A stretch of DNA of 64,000 bases from Rhynchopus euleeides. Lineage: Eukaryota; Euglenozoa; Diplonemea; Diplonemida; Diplonemidae. The notes beneath the pieces are model-generated. The model did no database searches and had not been told where the DNA came from. It saw only the letters and a list, made by a program, of their open reading frames with translations. Where the stretch lies: positions 806,001 to 870,000 of the forward strand of contig OY723261.1 of NCBI GenBank assembly GCA_963210315.1, given 5' to 3'. The position numbers were made by a program, and so were the translations under genes. Positions 50,276-62,300 of the stretch are shown piece by piece (the first letter of the stretch is position 1; each line of letters begins with the position of its first letter).

Positions 50276-52420
50276 CTAGTCGAAGGCGGGGGACGTACCG
50301 TCCACATCCACCTCTGTCCTTGCCGCCTTCTTGGCAGGCTCACCCTTCTGGTTCGGCCGGCGGGTGTTGCGCGATGCGGCCAGAAGGTCCATCGTGATGT
50401 CCTCGGTTGAGGGGCCATCCAGGCGGGAGAAGACCACAGTCTTGCCCTTGGTGTTCACCTCCTTGACCTTCACGTTGATCCAGGTGGCCTCGACGTCCGA
50501 CAGCAGCTGCAGCGTGGTACCAACCTTGTGGCGGAAGCGAATCTGGTTCCCTGTGATGGTGTCGGGCAGGGAGATCCCAGCGTTGCTCAGCCGTGACCGT
50601 ATAGACACCATCGTCTCAGGGTCAACACGCGAGCGCCACGCGAGAATCAGCTTCGTGTACTTCTCACGGTTTTCGGAGAGGTCAGTCAGCTCCATGTACT
50701 CAGTGATGAGTTCCGGCAGGCGCACTTCCCACGTTGCCCGCACCGCAGGGTTCTTGAACTCGGGCATCGAGATCAGGCAGTCGTAGGCGTACCACGCCTT
50801 GAAGATCTCTGTCTCGTCATCCAAACTCTTCAGGAACCGCACCCACCCCTCCTTCAGCGCGAAGTAGTGTTCGCAGTGCTTCTCCGCGTACGCAATCACC
50901 TGCTGCGCGTCGCCCTTTGTGAAGGTATTGCTCCCGTTCTTGATGCACTTCGCGAGCCACTTCGAGAACTTGGTGCTCAGGCTGATGATGCTGAACGTGT
51001 CCTTGTTGTTCAGGTCAATCTCCGGGACGTCCTGTGGAGGGGGGGGTGTTGTGTGTGCATTGTCTGCCCCTCCCTCACTCTGCACAAACACGCCTCTTGG
51101 GAGCACACAGACGAAGTCAACACCACAGCGCCCCACCCCACAGCGGCTGCACGGCATACCACTTCCCTGCGCTTCCTCTTCCGCGCGGGTTTCACGGGCG
51201 GGTCTGCCACCTGTGGTGGTGAAATGTGTAGCACACTGCAGCACGGCCACTGCGCGGGTTTCATGCGAACATACCGCTGCCGGGTTGCGGGCAAGCTGCG
51301 GCTGCAGTGAGTCGATCCCTGCCTGTGGGTAGGCGGGCTGATGCGAGTAGGCGGGCTGCTGGTACTGCTGGGGCTGCGTGGGCAACGGCCCCAGCGGCTG
51401 CTGCAGGGGGTATGGAAATGTGTCGGGTTTGCGGCGCAGATTCCCGGAGTGCCCCACTTCAAATGCCACCCCTCCCCCCGTGGTATTCCCACCACTCCAC
51501 CCCGTCCCTGCCAAGCCATACCACACCGCTGCCAGCCAGGCTTGGCAGTCCCCGCTGCGGCTGCGGGTACTGGGGCTGTTGTTGTTGATACTGTGTGGGA
51601 TGCGATTGTGATGACGAGGGTGCGTGGGGCCTGGGTGCCAAGACGAACAACGAACCCATGAGGATGGCCAACAAAGTATCTCGACTTGAATTACGACCGC
51701 CATTTTGTATTTTTCCCAAGCAATAACAAGAATGATGCTGGTTGTGCGCCAAACACCTCCCATCTACGAGGAACAACCGACGAGAGAGGCAACCCAGTAA
51801 GAATACAAACCACAAGGACATACGGGGTACTGGGCGTTGTTGAGATACCCCTGACCCTGGGCACCGGGCGCGGCCGGCACACGGGGCGCGGGGGCCGCGA
51901 CAACCGGAGGAGGCGCAGGCCCAGTCGGCAGTGGGTAGGCAGGGGGCGGCGAGAACCCACTTTGCTGCAACCCGGCCGGCGGCTGTGGCTGCGAGAAACC
52001 TGTTGCCGGCGGGGCCGCCGCAACCGGCGCAGCCGGTTGGCTCTGCAGCTCACGCTCCTTCTTCTGGTCGTGCTGCTGCTTCATCGACTGCAGCTGCTGG
52101 ATCGCCTGCAGCTTGCCCTTCTCACGCAACTCACGCTGCTGCTGCGCCTGTTCCACAAACGTCTGTTGTGTGCCGGCCTTGCTATCCTTCACCTGCTCCT
52201 TCTCCTTCAGCTTCTGCTGCTGCATCTGGAGCTTCATGATCAGCGAGCTCTTCCCAACCTCCTTCTTCACCTCCTGCGAAGGCTCCGCCTTCTTCTCAGG
52301 GCGGGGCACGGGAACAGGCGCAGCATCCTCCTCCTCCTCCTCCGATGAGTCGTCTACGGTCTTCTTCTTCTCATCTTTGCTCTTCTCCGGAACAGCGGCA
52401 TTCGCCTCGCGTGCAGCCAT
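50276..52420 (-). CDS. Probable nuclear RNA-processing protein with CID-like region, four exons
   Basis: Exons 52420-51824, 51590-51522, 51400-51275 and 51031-50276 encode 515 residues. Exon 1 has a charged, acidic N-terminus (DDSSEEEEEDAA), a Gln/Lys coiled coil (KLQMQQQKLKEKEQ) and a Pro/Gln/Ala-rich segment that continues through exons 2 and 3 (YQQQQPQYPQPQ, QPLGPLPTQPQQYQQPAY). The last exon is globular. A helical block containing FSKWLAKCIKNG, FKAWYAYDCLIS and ENREKYTKLILAWRSR resembles the eight-helix CTD-interacting domain of transcription/3'-end factors. A Tudor/agenet-like beta segment (HKVGTTLQLLSDVEATWINV) follows, then a basic tail with NTRRPNQKGEPAKKAAR. Nuclear RNA-metabolism function is inference. 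The exon 2/3 junction is the least certain. Confidence 0.75.
51032..51274 (-). other. Intron 3 (243 nt) of the CID-like gene
   Basis: Donor GCG|GTATGT at 51274 and acceptor CCCCCTCCACAG ending at 51032; phase 0. It joins LARNPAA to DVPEIDLNNKD. Confidence 0.8.
51401..51521 (-). other. Intron 2 (121 nt) of the CID-like gene
   Basis: Donor GTG|GTATGG at 51521 and acceptor CCCCCTGCAG ending at 51401; phase 0. A nearby GTGTGG donor (three to five bases upstream) would break the frame, which favours this choice. Confidence 0.6.
51591..51823 (-). other. Intron 1 (233 nt) of the CID-like gene
   Basis: Donor CCC|GTATGT at 51823 and acceptor ATCCCACACAG ending at 51591; phase 0. It joins LNNAQYP to YQQQQPQYP, keeping the Gln/Pro-rich composition. 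Confidence 0.75.
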
Positions 52421-55400
52421 CTTGCCCCTCGCTCGATTTGGCAAGGGCCGAGCGGCGGTGGGAGAGGAGAAACGGTGTTGCGGCTCGCCCGCCCCGCCCA
52501 CCCCCCTCTCCTCTCCTCCTGTGGCCTGGGCAACGCGCGGGTGGTGGTGTTGGTGATTTTTTCCCCATGTTACCCTAACACCCGGCAGTGCCGACTGCGT
52601 GTTAAAACAAGCTTGTGGGGGTAGGGTGGGGTGGGGTGGGTTGGGAGATTCTGCCGAGACCACTAGAACTCGTCCTGGTGGAACCACCCCACTGCAGGTC
52701 ACATTTGGGTCGGTCCACAGGCGGGGAAACTGCAAGCCCTGCCTTGCGCGTTGAAGGGTTGAAGTGAGGTTAGACACAGGACACTGTCACACAAACACAC
52801 GTGATTCCTTTTATGGTAATGCAGAGCACACCAAGCACTCTTGCTGACGTGATCTCCACCGTCACGCGCGAATCTGGTTGCAGTCGTGTAGCACGCATCA
52901 AGCGCCCTGGTTTTGAGGATCTTGACGACCTCACCTGTTCACTCACTGCATGACTTGAGTTGTTGTGGGGGCTCCCCGTGCCCGGCAGTAGCACCCCTCC
53001 AGGAGAGACTGCTGGGCATGCGGACTTGGTGTGTCTGGACCCGACACCTCCACACACGCGCAGTGCACCTTTTGGGCGATGCACTGTCGGGTTGAGCAGG
53101 GATGTGTGTCCTTCTCCTACAGTCTCCTCCAGACGATTCTTCCCTCCAGCCATGAAGCAAGAGACCCACGTGTCACCCAACGTTCTCCATACTGTAGCCC
53201 ATTTTCTGCCCGACTTGCCTCCCATCCAGAATGGTCAGCAAGAAGGAAGAGTCCCACAGCTGATTCCTCGCATCCCGACACGATGAAATATATAGCTTCA
53301 CTGCACATCCCGCCACTATGAAACGGAATGCGAACTTGTATTCTTGAGCTGCTATTCGCAGCTGTTCCAAGACTCGGTCGTAGAGAGGCGGGGATAAAGG
53401 GGCGGGGAGTCTGGGGGGGGGGGTTGGGATAGGTTTTGGATGAGGGTCTTCGTCTTGGACCTCTTGTGGGGGATAAAAACTTTCTCGGGGCAAATTCAGT
53501 CATCGGCAAGATCTTTGTCCCGCCGGATGGGAAACGGTTCTCCGTGTGATAAATCTCAAGAGAAAGGGTGGGCCATGGGCAGGTGGGGCAGCGGACGTTG
53601 GTGTTCTTCAAAACGCAGAACACCCCCAGCCCGCTTGAGGGTGGGTGTGCAGAAAGCGATCGCAAGGATCTGCGTGGCAAAAAGGTCTTCGAACAACCTT
53701 GAGCCAGCCGCTCCTGGCATCCTCCCCCTTGTGGGGGAGGTGCCGTTATTTTTCACATTCTTTTGGCCTCGCGGCTGTGATGATGCCGTTTCAGAGTACT
53801 CTCAAAACAACTACAGGAGGGGGGGGGGGTTGATGAGAGGCAGAAATACCCGATCTGATCACCATTTGATTCCTGTTTTCGTTTTCGAAGAAATTATCAA
53901 GCCAGGATGAGATTGCCGCTTTTGCTGCCGAATCCCTTCATCTCCCTAACTTGTGGCTATTGCGATGCGTTGACGCTTCCACACATTCACAACCCTCGCC
54001 ACGACGGGGAAGGCGGTATGCAGAGCACGACTATGAGAGACACTTCTGCGCAAAAAATGGTTATGACATTGATGACCAAACAGGCAATCGGTGCACCGAC
54101 AACCACAGACTGTTGCGGAACAACGAGCAGTGTCGGCACGCACGAACCGTTGGTACCAATTGAATCGATTTCAGGGGTGGAGTGGACGGGGAATGTTCTC
54201 AACAACCGGCGTCGCTCGTTGGCTGTGGGAGGTGGCTAATGCCGCACGCCCAGCAATGCCCGTTTCTGGGAAACATACCCCTCCAGATGAAGCACATCAT
54301 GCATGCGATGGGATTAGGGTGGGGAGGGGGGAGGGCCGGGCATATTTCAGCCCGCGCCTCGAAAGAAACGCACTGCTGGAATTTAACCACCCCACGTGGC
54401 ACCAAAATACGAAATATCGTTCCTCGCACGCACAGTACAGCCCGTACCCACCAACCTGTGGGCGGGTATCCTGTGACTGGCATGGTCCGCGCTGCAAGTG
54501 CCACGTGGGACGTGGGGTATTGAGACAACCTGACGGGAACTGGAATACCACGGGATGTTTGTGTTGAGAAGAGAAGAATAAATGGCCCTCCACTCTGGGG
54601 ACAAAGTGTACAGTCCTGATCCCCTTAGCCCGATCGGCAAATGTCTTGAGGTTTAGAAGATGGCAGCCTTGGCGAGGGACTAAGAAGAAGAAGAAACACA
54701 CAACCCGAACCAAGAGAAAGCCACGCTTGCGCCAAATATGCAAGTATCTTATCCACTCGGCGATTTGCCTAGCTGTATGAGTTGCCGGAGAAAATATAGC
54801 ACAGGACACAGGTATGTTGCCCAATACTGCCGACTCTCAGAAAGGGACACACCCACCCCCTTCGACCCGACCTGTCTATTGGGCTAACGAAGAGACCCTG
54901 CTCCAAGACCAGCAATCGCCGCCTCGACACAACGCACCTTTGAACATCCTGGGATAAGGGCCAAACCATATCTTGAGTCGACAAGTCACAATTAATTTGC
55001 CCGGCCACCCTTGGCTGACCGGTTGGCTTGCCCAACCGGTATTGTATAGGGGCCGCACGTTGTCACTGTGCTGCAGCCAAAACAGAGGCTGCTGATGCCC
55101 AACATACCATGACCCGAAAGGCAAAAGTACATAGCACCATGCCATAGGATAATAGAAGGATCGAGCTGCAGCCACTTCGCTGAAAAGAGTCTGCCTGGCG
55201 ACACGTACGTGTGGCCCTTTCTCGATCCTTCTTGCAACGTGGCCTGGGGTTGCAAGGTGTTGCATCGCAGTCGCGAGAACCACGTAACCCACGAAGTGGG
55301 CCGGTTCTCGGACTGCAGATACAGAACTGCAGTCTGACACCAGTGGCTGGTCTGATATAATAATATTTCAAAAGTTTCTTTCAACTGCTTTCCTGCTGAA

Positions 55401-55877
55401 CAAAATATCCAGAAATGGCGGTTCGGGATGATGAGATCAAGCGTTTGCGGCGTGGGGGGGGCGGGGGGGAAGACGAGGGGTGACACCGGCAGTCTTCTGC
55501 GACAGCCAGACCAACCCCCCCCCCCCCACCTCCCCGCCCCCAATACAGCACTCGGCAAATAACAACGCCCGTATTAGTTCCCGAGGGCCAGGCCAATGAA
55601 AGAATATAAATTAGAAAAAGGATGAAGAGACACGTCTACTATTTGCCGGAGGTTCTTGTTGGGTCCGAACACGCCAGTCCTGAGGGCGTGGCAAGATCTG
55701 CATCACCAGCATCCAAACGGGTTGATGCAGATAATACCTGGAATCAGGAGGCCACATCTCATCCTGCCATTGGGGGAGAAAGGAAGTCATAGACCTGCCA
55801 CTTTTCTTTGAGGGGCCTGCACGTATTTGTTGTCTGTCGCTCGGAGCTGTGTTGGTAGCGCAGTGAGCGGTCCCATT

Positions 55878-55966
55878 GGATCAACGTGACAGCAAAAGGG
55901 GGGGAAACCGTGGCAACAAAACCAATAACAGCTGATGTTCCGTTGTTGAAACGTAGACCAATCCCA
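55878..55966 (+). repeat. Dispersed element, partial diverged copy
   Basis: It shares GTGACAGCAAAA, CAACAAAACCAAT-AC and a GTTG-AACG-AGACC block with the 5' part of the region at 56428-56495. It lacks the hairpin core. Confidence 0.5.
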
Positions 55967-56457
55967 GGATGACGGAATGGCAAGAGGGCTTCGCAAAGAT
56001 CCGGCAAAAATCAGAGAAACCCTATTCTCGTTCGGCTGCACCGAACGAACATTGGGCTGTGCGGTTGAGTAGGTTGAAGCAAAAGGTGGGGCGGAACCTG
56101 CCTGAAAACGGGGATTGTGGTACTCGGAGGCGATCGGAGGCGTCGTGTCGGGGTGGCCTTATTTCCCTGACCTTGCACAGCAGGGAGTCTCTGTGGTGGT
56201 TCTGACAGTTGTTACCTTACCAAGTTGTTCCAAAACCAATCCCTCGGTCGGCTTGTCGTCATTTCGCCATGGTGCCAGAGAGAGCAGACGTTACTCCCGA
56301 GCATACCCAAGCGCGACACAAAGCTAATAATGTGTGACATGGTGTGCTGAAAAACGGACCTCCTCACGAATCCAGCAACACGAGCCCGGTCCCTCTGCAA
56401 AAAACTATCTGTGCCCCCGCTGGATCGTAAAGTGACAGCAAAACGAGACAACAAACC

Positions 56458-56616
56458 AATTACTGCCGAAAGCTGTTTTGTTGGAACGCAGACCCCACTC
56501 TTTGTGTACACCACTCCCCGCTCTGATGAAATGGTGTGAGTGGGGACGCACCCTCCAGCTAAAGGCACAGAAAGTTTCCCCAGTTGGCTACGCCGAACTA
56601 ACAAAAACAATATCTC
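56458..56616 (+). repeat. Dispersed hairpin element, copy 2
   Basis: Partner of 26373-26513 in the same orientation, about 30 kb away. It has a short insertion before the stem (GGAACGCAGA) and another after it (GGCACAGAAAG), but keeps the stem (CCACTC and ACACCA pairing with TGGTGTGAGTGG) and the CCAGTTGGCTACGCCGAACT block. Confidence 0.75.
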
Positions 56617-59359
56617 GAGGACACCCTTCCCTAACCTAGAGGATACCCACACCTGCAGCAGCGGGATATGCCACAGAGGCCCAGTGAGGAGGAAGGGCGT
56701 GAAGTGGGGGAGGCAGGGGCAGCGTCCCCTCACTCGTTCTGCAGGTTGTTGAGGAGGGGGGGTGGGGTGGGGGGCATTGAAATGGAAGTCGAAGGAAGCA
56801 CAAGGACGTTCTCCGTTCACTCTGGGGGGCGGGGCGGGAGACGCTCCCGAGCGGACGTGGGTAAAGGAGCAGGAAACAGGAGCATGGTTTTGGCTTGTGT
56901 GCCAAACCCGGGTGAACCCTCACGTGTTTTGCCTGATGAAGGTTGGCGTGATTGTGCGCACAGTCATAGCAACAACACAAAGGTAGATTGTGTCACCCAA
57001 AGCGCTGCCAACTGTATATCTTCCACCAGATTCTTGTGATTCTTGTGAAATAATTGTTCAAACTCGTTCAAAGGTGACTCGGAAAACTGATCGGACACTG
57101 CACAGAATTAAGGGAAATTATGGATACGATATGCGAGGTCAGGGGGAGTGCAGAGGAGATCACACTGTGTCCAGCGACTTACGTAACAGTGTGGAAACCG
57201 TTTGTGGTGTCGCACATACCCCCCCGTAGACCTGGCACCCTGGCCAGAAACCGAAAGAACCAACACGGGGATCAGCCCGTTTCAAACCTGAAATACCATT
57301 GTCCTCCCCACCGCGAGTGCAGTGCGCACATCAAGGGTTTGATTTTTGCTGGTATTTGCAGGGAATGAGTAAATTGGCGACGTCTTTAGGGCAAACTCAC
57401 AATGGGGAGCCTTGACTCTGTGCCAAACGTCTTTTTCTGCACTTTTGAGCCAAACAGGCCCCGATTGCTATGAATTCCTCAATCTCGTGGATGTGATATT
57501 CAGTGCAACAGCCCGGCGGAAGAATGACAACCGAAACGACCGCAGAGTGACTTGCCGAAAAGACTTGGAGTTGCGTTCTTTTTTTGTACGAACGGTGCCT
57601 GCTCGTGTACGTGTGCAGATATCGAACGCTGCCACAAATCTTTTTAGTGCGAAAAGCTAACTATTCTTCCAAATAATCAACGGAAACAAGCGGGGGGGAA
57701 AAGGAGGTACCAACGCATGTGCCATGGTCATAATCCCGGAACCGGTTCATTGCGCGGGTGTATGGCAAGGTGCAGTGCAGTTCAACAGCTGCTGATGTGG
57801 CACTCTTTCTGACTTCTCTGCGTCATTCACCAGACGGGAGGGCCGGGATTATCCGGGCCTGCAACCAGGCTGGAGATGAAGAGCAAAGATGCAATGGAAC
57901 CAAGGAGAAGGTGTGCCCAAGGAAGTGGGCGATACAGTGATAATTAGTCACAAGCTATCATGACATGGCACAGATAACCGAGGTGGTGTGCCACACGCAC
58001 CTGGTCTGCTGGTGGCAGTGTACGAACACACTGGTACCGATCTAGTCGGCCATGTCAACAGTCTATTCACACGAATAATTGAGACAGATCAAGGATGTCG
58101 CCACAGGGTTGTGCCGGCGGAAGAATGTGAGAGGAATAGGGTGTGTGAGGGCTAGGGGTGGCAGTGTCAGTGGAAATCAAGATCGCGCAGGGGAGGGGGG
58201 TGGGTAAGTGGATGAAATTTAATGAGAGCTTCGGAAAGGCTGGGGGGTGGGGTGAGAGGAAGCTAAGAGAGGTTGATACAGAAGAGGAGGGGGGGGGGGG
58301 AAGGAGGGTCAGCACAACAGCCAGGGGGTCATCAGAGGGATTAGCCGCTGCACCCGCTGTTGGGCACCAGACGAACCCCTGCCACACATGGAGAAAGCAA
58401 ACTTGCATGACAGGGCATAGACATATATATAGGGACCTGGCAACCCGGCCCTCCCAAAGCCCCCCTCACGACAACAGGGAATGTACCTGATTTCCTTAGA
58501 TGGTGCACATTCAACAACAACCCTTGCGATTTCGCTGCAATCCGTGGGCGTGTTTTTAAAAACTCTCGGGGCAAAATTGCACCAAGTTGGTCGCTCACGC
58601 CTCACGCAGCACCGGAGGAGGGTCGTACTGTCGACAACGGGGAAAGCGCAAAAAAGGGCGATTCATGACGCCCCTGGAATCGAAGGGAAGGGGCCATGGA
58701 GGCTTCATCGGGGACTGCGAGGGGGCATTTGCAGCGGAGCAAGAGCATGCTGCCCATGTCGCATTCCTAGGCTATTTAGGAGGATCAAAATGGGAAAAGG
58801 CGGCTGCGGCGTAGGTGTGACGCCTGCTGCCATTCTTTCACACACACTTTGTGAACAATGGAGCCAGAGGGCAACCAGAGAGGACGCCCTGTGAGTTCTT
58901 TTCCTCCCCACATGCCATGGATTGAGAAACAGACGGAACACACTGAGGAAGGGGTTGCACAAGGCGGTCTGGGCAGTACAGCAGCACCAAGGCAACCACA
59001 ACATACACTGACACTCGGAGCGAGGCACACGGCGCCTCTGAAGGGTTCGGGCGGTCTCTCAGAAGTGATAATGTAATCACACAACTAGGATTTGCCCGGG
59101 TTCTCCGATGAACCCCCCTTTGGATTGTGGACAAAGTAGACCTGGTTCCTTCGAAATCGATCAGAAGGAAGCGGGAAACTGACGCCTCATTGTATTGGAG
59201 GGTATGGTTGTCGCCCCACAGGGGGGGGGGGGTCAGGCAAAAAACACAGAATTTGGCCAGTCACACACGTGGCAGTGGTTGCGGGTCAAGATTTCTCGGT
59301 TTGAGAATATCAGGCTGTTTCAGACACATGCACTCTGGGGACTTACACCGACCCCACCT

Positions 59360-62300
59360 TCAAATGTAAAACGTCTTGCGGCTCTGCCTATAGCGGCTGG
59401 GCATGGAAGTCCGAGAACCAATGAGCTGCTGGGAAGACGACCGCTGTCCTGAGGTCAGGGTGTCACCGGGCAGGACATCACGTTGGCTGAGCGACAGCAA
59501 TGGGGCGAGGCTGAGCATATCAGGGCGCCTGACTGCGGAAGAAGGTGATAGGCCGTCGCTTGTCTGTGACATCTCCAGCGAGTGCGACAGCGTCCCGGAG
59601 AGATCGGCTTTGTAAGTTGAGGAAGCGACCTCCGCAATCGGTTGCTCGCTGTTCCTCGTCTTGGAGTGCGGCGATGGTTCCTCGTCCTCAGGGAAGGCTG
59701 AGTAGTGGCTTCCGGTGTGTTCACTGCTGTTGTCCAGCTCCTGCAGCTCAGCTGTGCTCTTGCCGCGGCCGGCCTTCCACTGCGCAACACTTCCCTGCAT
59801 GGAGGCAAGCATCGCTGTGCGGCGGCGCCCGACTTTCATGTCAAAGCAGTACAGCACGATATCGTAGATGCCCTTCCCAAGCATCACCAGGGCGGACACC
59901 AGCAATAGCACCGCCGCAATGTCCTGCAGCACAGGCGCCCCCTTCATCATGATGGCAATGGACATGAGCATGATGGAGACGAACATCATCCCGCTCATCA
60001 GCATCGCCACGATGAAGTCGAATGTGGAGTTGTAGGGGCGCAGCCCGACGATTGCGGCGAAGAAGGCGAAGAGGAACAGAGTCAGCATCATGTTGCGTGC
60101 CACACACGCCTCGAAGGTGGCAGGCTTCCAGGCGCTCATCAGGGAGACGAAACTGATCTGGGCCATCTCGACCATGGAGAACCAGTGATACCCCCCACGG
60201 TACACTTCGAAGAACAGCCCGTAGCGCTCCACCCAGAAGTCTGTAGCGCCGTCACAGCGCACCCACAGCTCCCTTCCAAAGACGAATAAGTATGCTTGGC
60301 GGCGCCACCCCACCAGCACACGCTTCTCCAGGTGCTCCTGTGTGTAGCTCGACACAAGCTCCGCAGCGTCTGCATCGATGCGCGGGTCGGGCACCGTGGT
60401 GGCAGCGAAGCGACCAGGGCGCAGCAGGAATAACCACATCCACAGAGGCAGGCTCATGCACACCAGCAGTGCCACCCACCCGAGCACTGCCACCTCTGGG
60501 GGTGCACGTCCTGGGAAGAAGGCCAGGTTGGAAGCAGAGATGCTTGTGCCCATCAGCAGCCAGATCATAGGGATGTACACCAGGCCCGGGGCACGCACGT
60601 AGTACAGCGCCGTCCCCATGTCGATGTCGAACAGACTGACCTGCGCCACCGCAGCCAAGTAGTTCAGCCCAAAGAAGACGAGGACGATGGCCGTGTTGCC
60701 CAACACAGCGCCGACGAAGTATTTATTCGCATGGTCCCCCACAGGGAATTGGAGTGGGTGAAACTCCCAATCCAGCTCCTGGCTGTCGAGGTCCACGTCC
60801 TCCACCTTGCAGTCCAGGTTGCCCAGAGCACGGATGCGTGACCCAGTCAGAGGGTTTGTGACAGTGTTGCCTGTCACAATCGCGCTGCTGTACGAGGTGT
60901 CCAGGGTCTTCTCGGCCCCAGGTCGCGGTGGTGATTCAGTCATCGGCACGACAGCCCTGAGCGGCGCAAGGGTGGGGGCTGGTGTCGGCATTGCCGTTGC
61001 CGGGGCAGGAGTCGGGGGCACTTCTGTCGGTGGTGATGAGGTTGCCGGTGTTGGCGTTGGCGTTGGCGGAGACTGCGTCTGCGGCGACGGAGTCAGGGGT
61101 GCTGGCGTTGTTGGCACCGCTGTCAGAGGAGCAGGGCTTGTCAGGACGGGGGGTGCTGGCGTGAGTGGCACGGAGGTAGACGGTGCAAGTGTTGCGGGTG
61201 CTGGGGTCGCTGGTGCCGGACTTGGCGGGGCAGGCGTAGATGGATGTGGTGTGGGCGGCGCAGCCGTCAGCGGAACCGGTGTCGGGGGGGCTGGTGTGAG
61301 CGGTGCCGGTGTCGGCGGGGACAGCGTGGGAGGGGCAGGTGTCGGTGGCGCGGGTGTTGATGGACCCGGCGTCAGAGGGGCAGACGTAGGCGGGGCTGGT
61401 GTGGGAGGTGCCAGTGTTGGCTGCGAAGTCGGAGCGGGTGTGGGTGGTGCCGGTGTCGGTGGAGTGTCGGTTAGAGGAGCGGGTGTAGGCGGGACGAATG
61501 TTGGCGGTGCCGGTGTGGATGGAGAGGGGGTTGGTGGAGCTGGCGTCAAAGGTGCAGGTGTAGGTGGTGCAGGAGTGGGAGGTGCCAGTGTAGGCGGTGC
61601 TGGTGTGAGGGGCGCGGGCGTCGGCGGCGCAGGCGTCAAAGGGGCAGATGTGGGCGGCGCGACTGTCAATGGAGCAGGTGTCGGAGGGGCAGGTGTAGGT
61701 GGAGCGCTAGTTAGCGGAGCAGGTGTCGGCGGTGCTGGTGTGGGCGGTGTCAGCGTTGGCGGAGCGGGAGTCGGAGGAGCAGGTGTTGGTGGAGCGAGTG
61801 TTGGCGGTGCCGGTGTGGGCGGCGCAAGAGTTGCCGGAGCTGGTGTTGGAGGGGCAGATGTCGGTGGAGCAGGCGTCGCAGGGGCAACTGTGGGCGGCGC
61901 AGGAGTAGGTGGGGCGAGGGTAGGTGGAGTTGGTGTGGGTGGTGCAGGCGTCGGTGGAGCGAGAGTTGGTGGCACTGGTGTGGGCGGCGCAGGCGTCGGT
62001 GGAGCGGGAGTCGGAGGGGCAGGTGTAGGTGGGGCGGGTGTGGGCGGTGCCGGCGTGGGTGCAGGCGTCGGTGGGGCGGGTGTTGGTGGTGCGCTTGTCG
62101 GAGGGCTCGGTGTGTCGTATGCAGGGCGAGTGCAAAGTGTCATCGGAAAATCATAGCATGCAACCCGGAGAAGACCAACATCCAACGAATAGTCGTAACC
62201 AGCACAAAGGCTTGTCGAGGGCACCTCGCAGCCATCTGGATGTGCACACATGCATCTGTGTTCAGCCGGCATTGTGCTGAACACACTGTCACCGCACCAC

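Larger units (their letters stand above)
52421..59359. other. Large gene-poor region, 6.9 kb
   Basis: No frame here has convincing protein composition, domain or signal peptide. It holds G runs (about 53410-53420, 53820-53830, 55503-55516, 58292-58301, 59220-59231), a full copy (56458-56616) and a partial diverged copy (55878-55966) of the dispersed hairpin element, and otherwise unremarkable mixed-composition DNA. I see no tRNA or rRNA signature. Confidence 0.6.

Noticed and set aside
53117..53680. 187-residue minus-strand frame
   Set aside because: Pro/Arg/Ser-rich, follows a G-run tract, no recognisable domain or start context.
60807..62156. Gly/Val-rich plus-strand frame (VGGAGVGG repeats)
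   Set aside because: Antisense of the TPAPPTPAP stalk of the LamG membrane protein.
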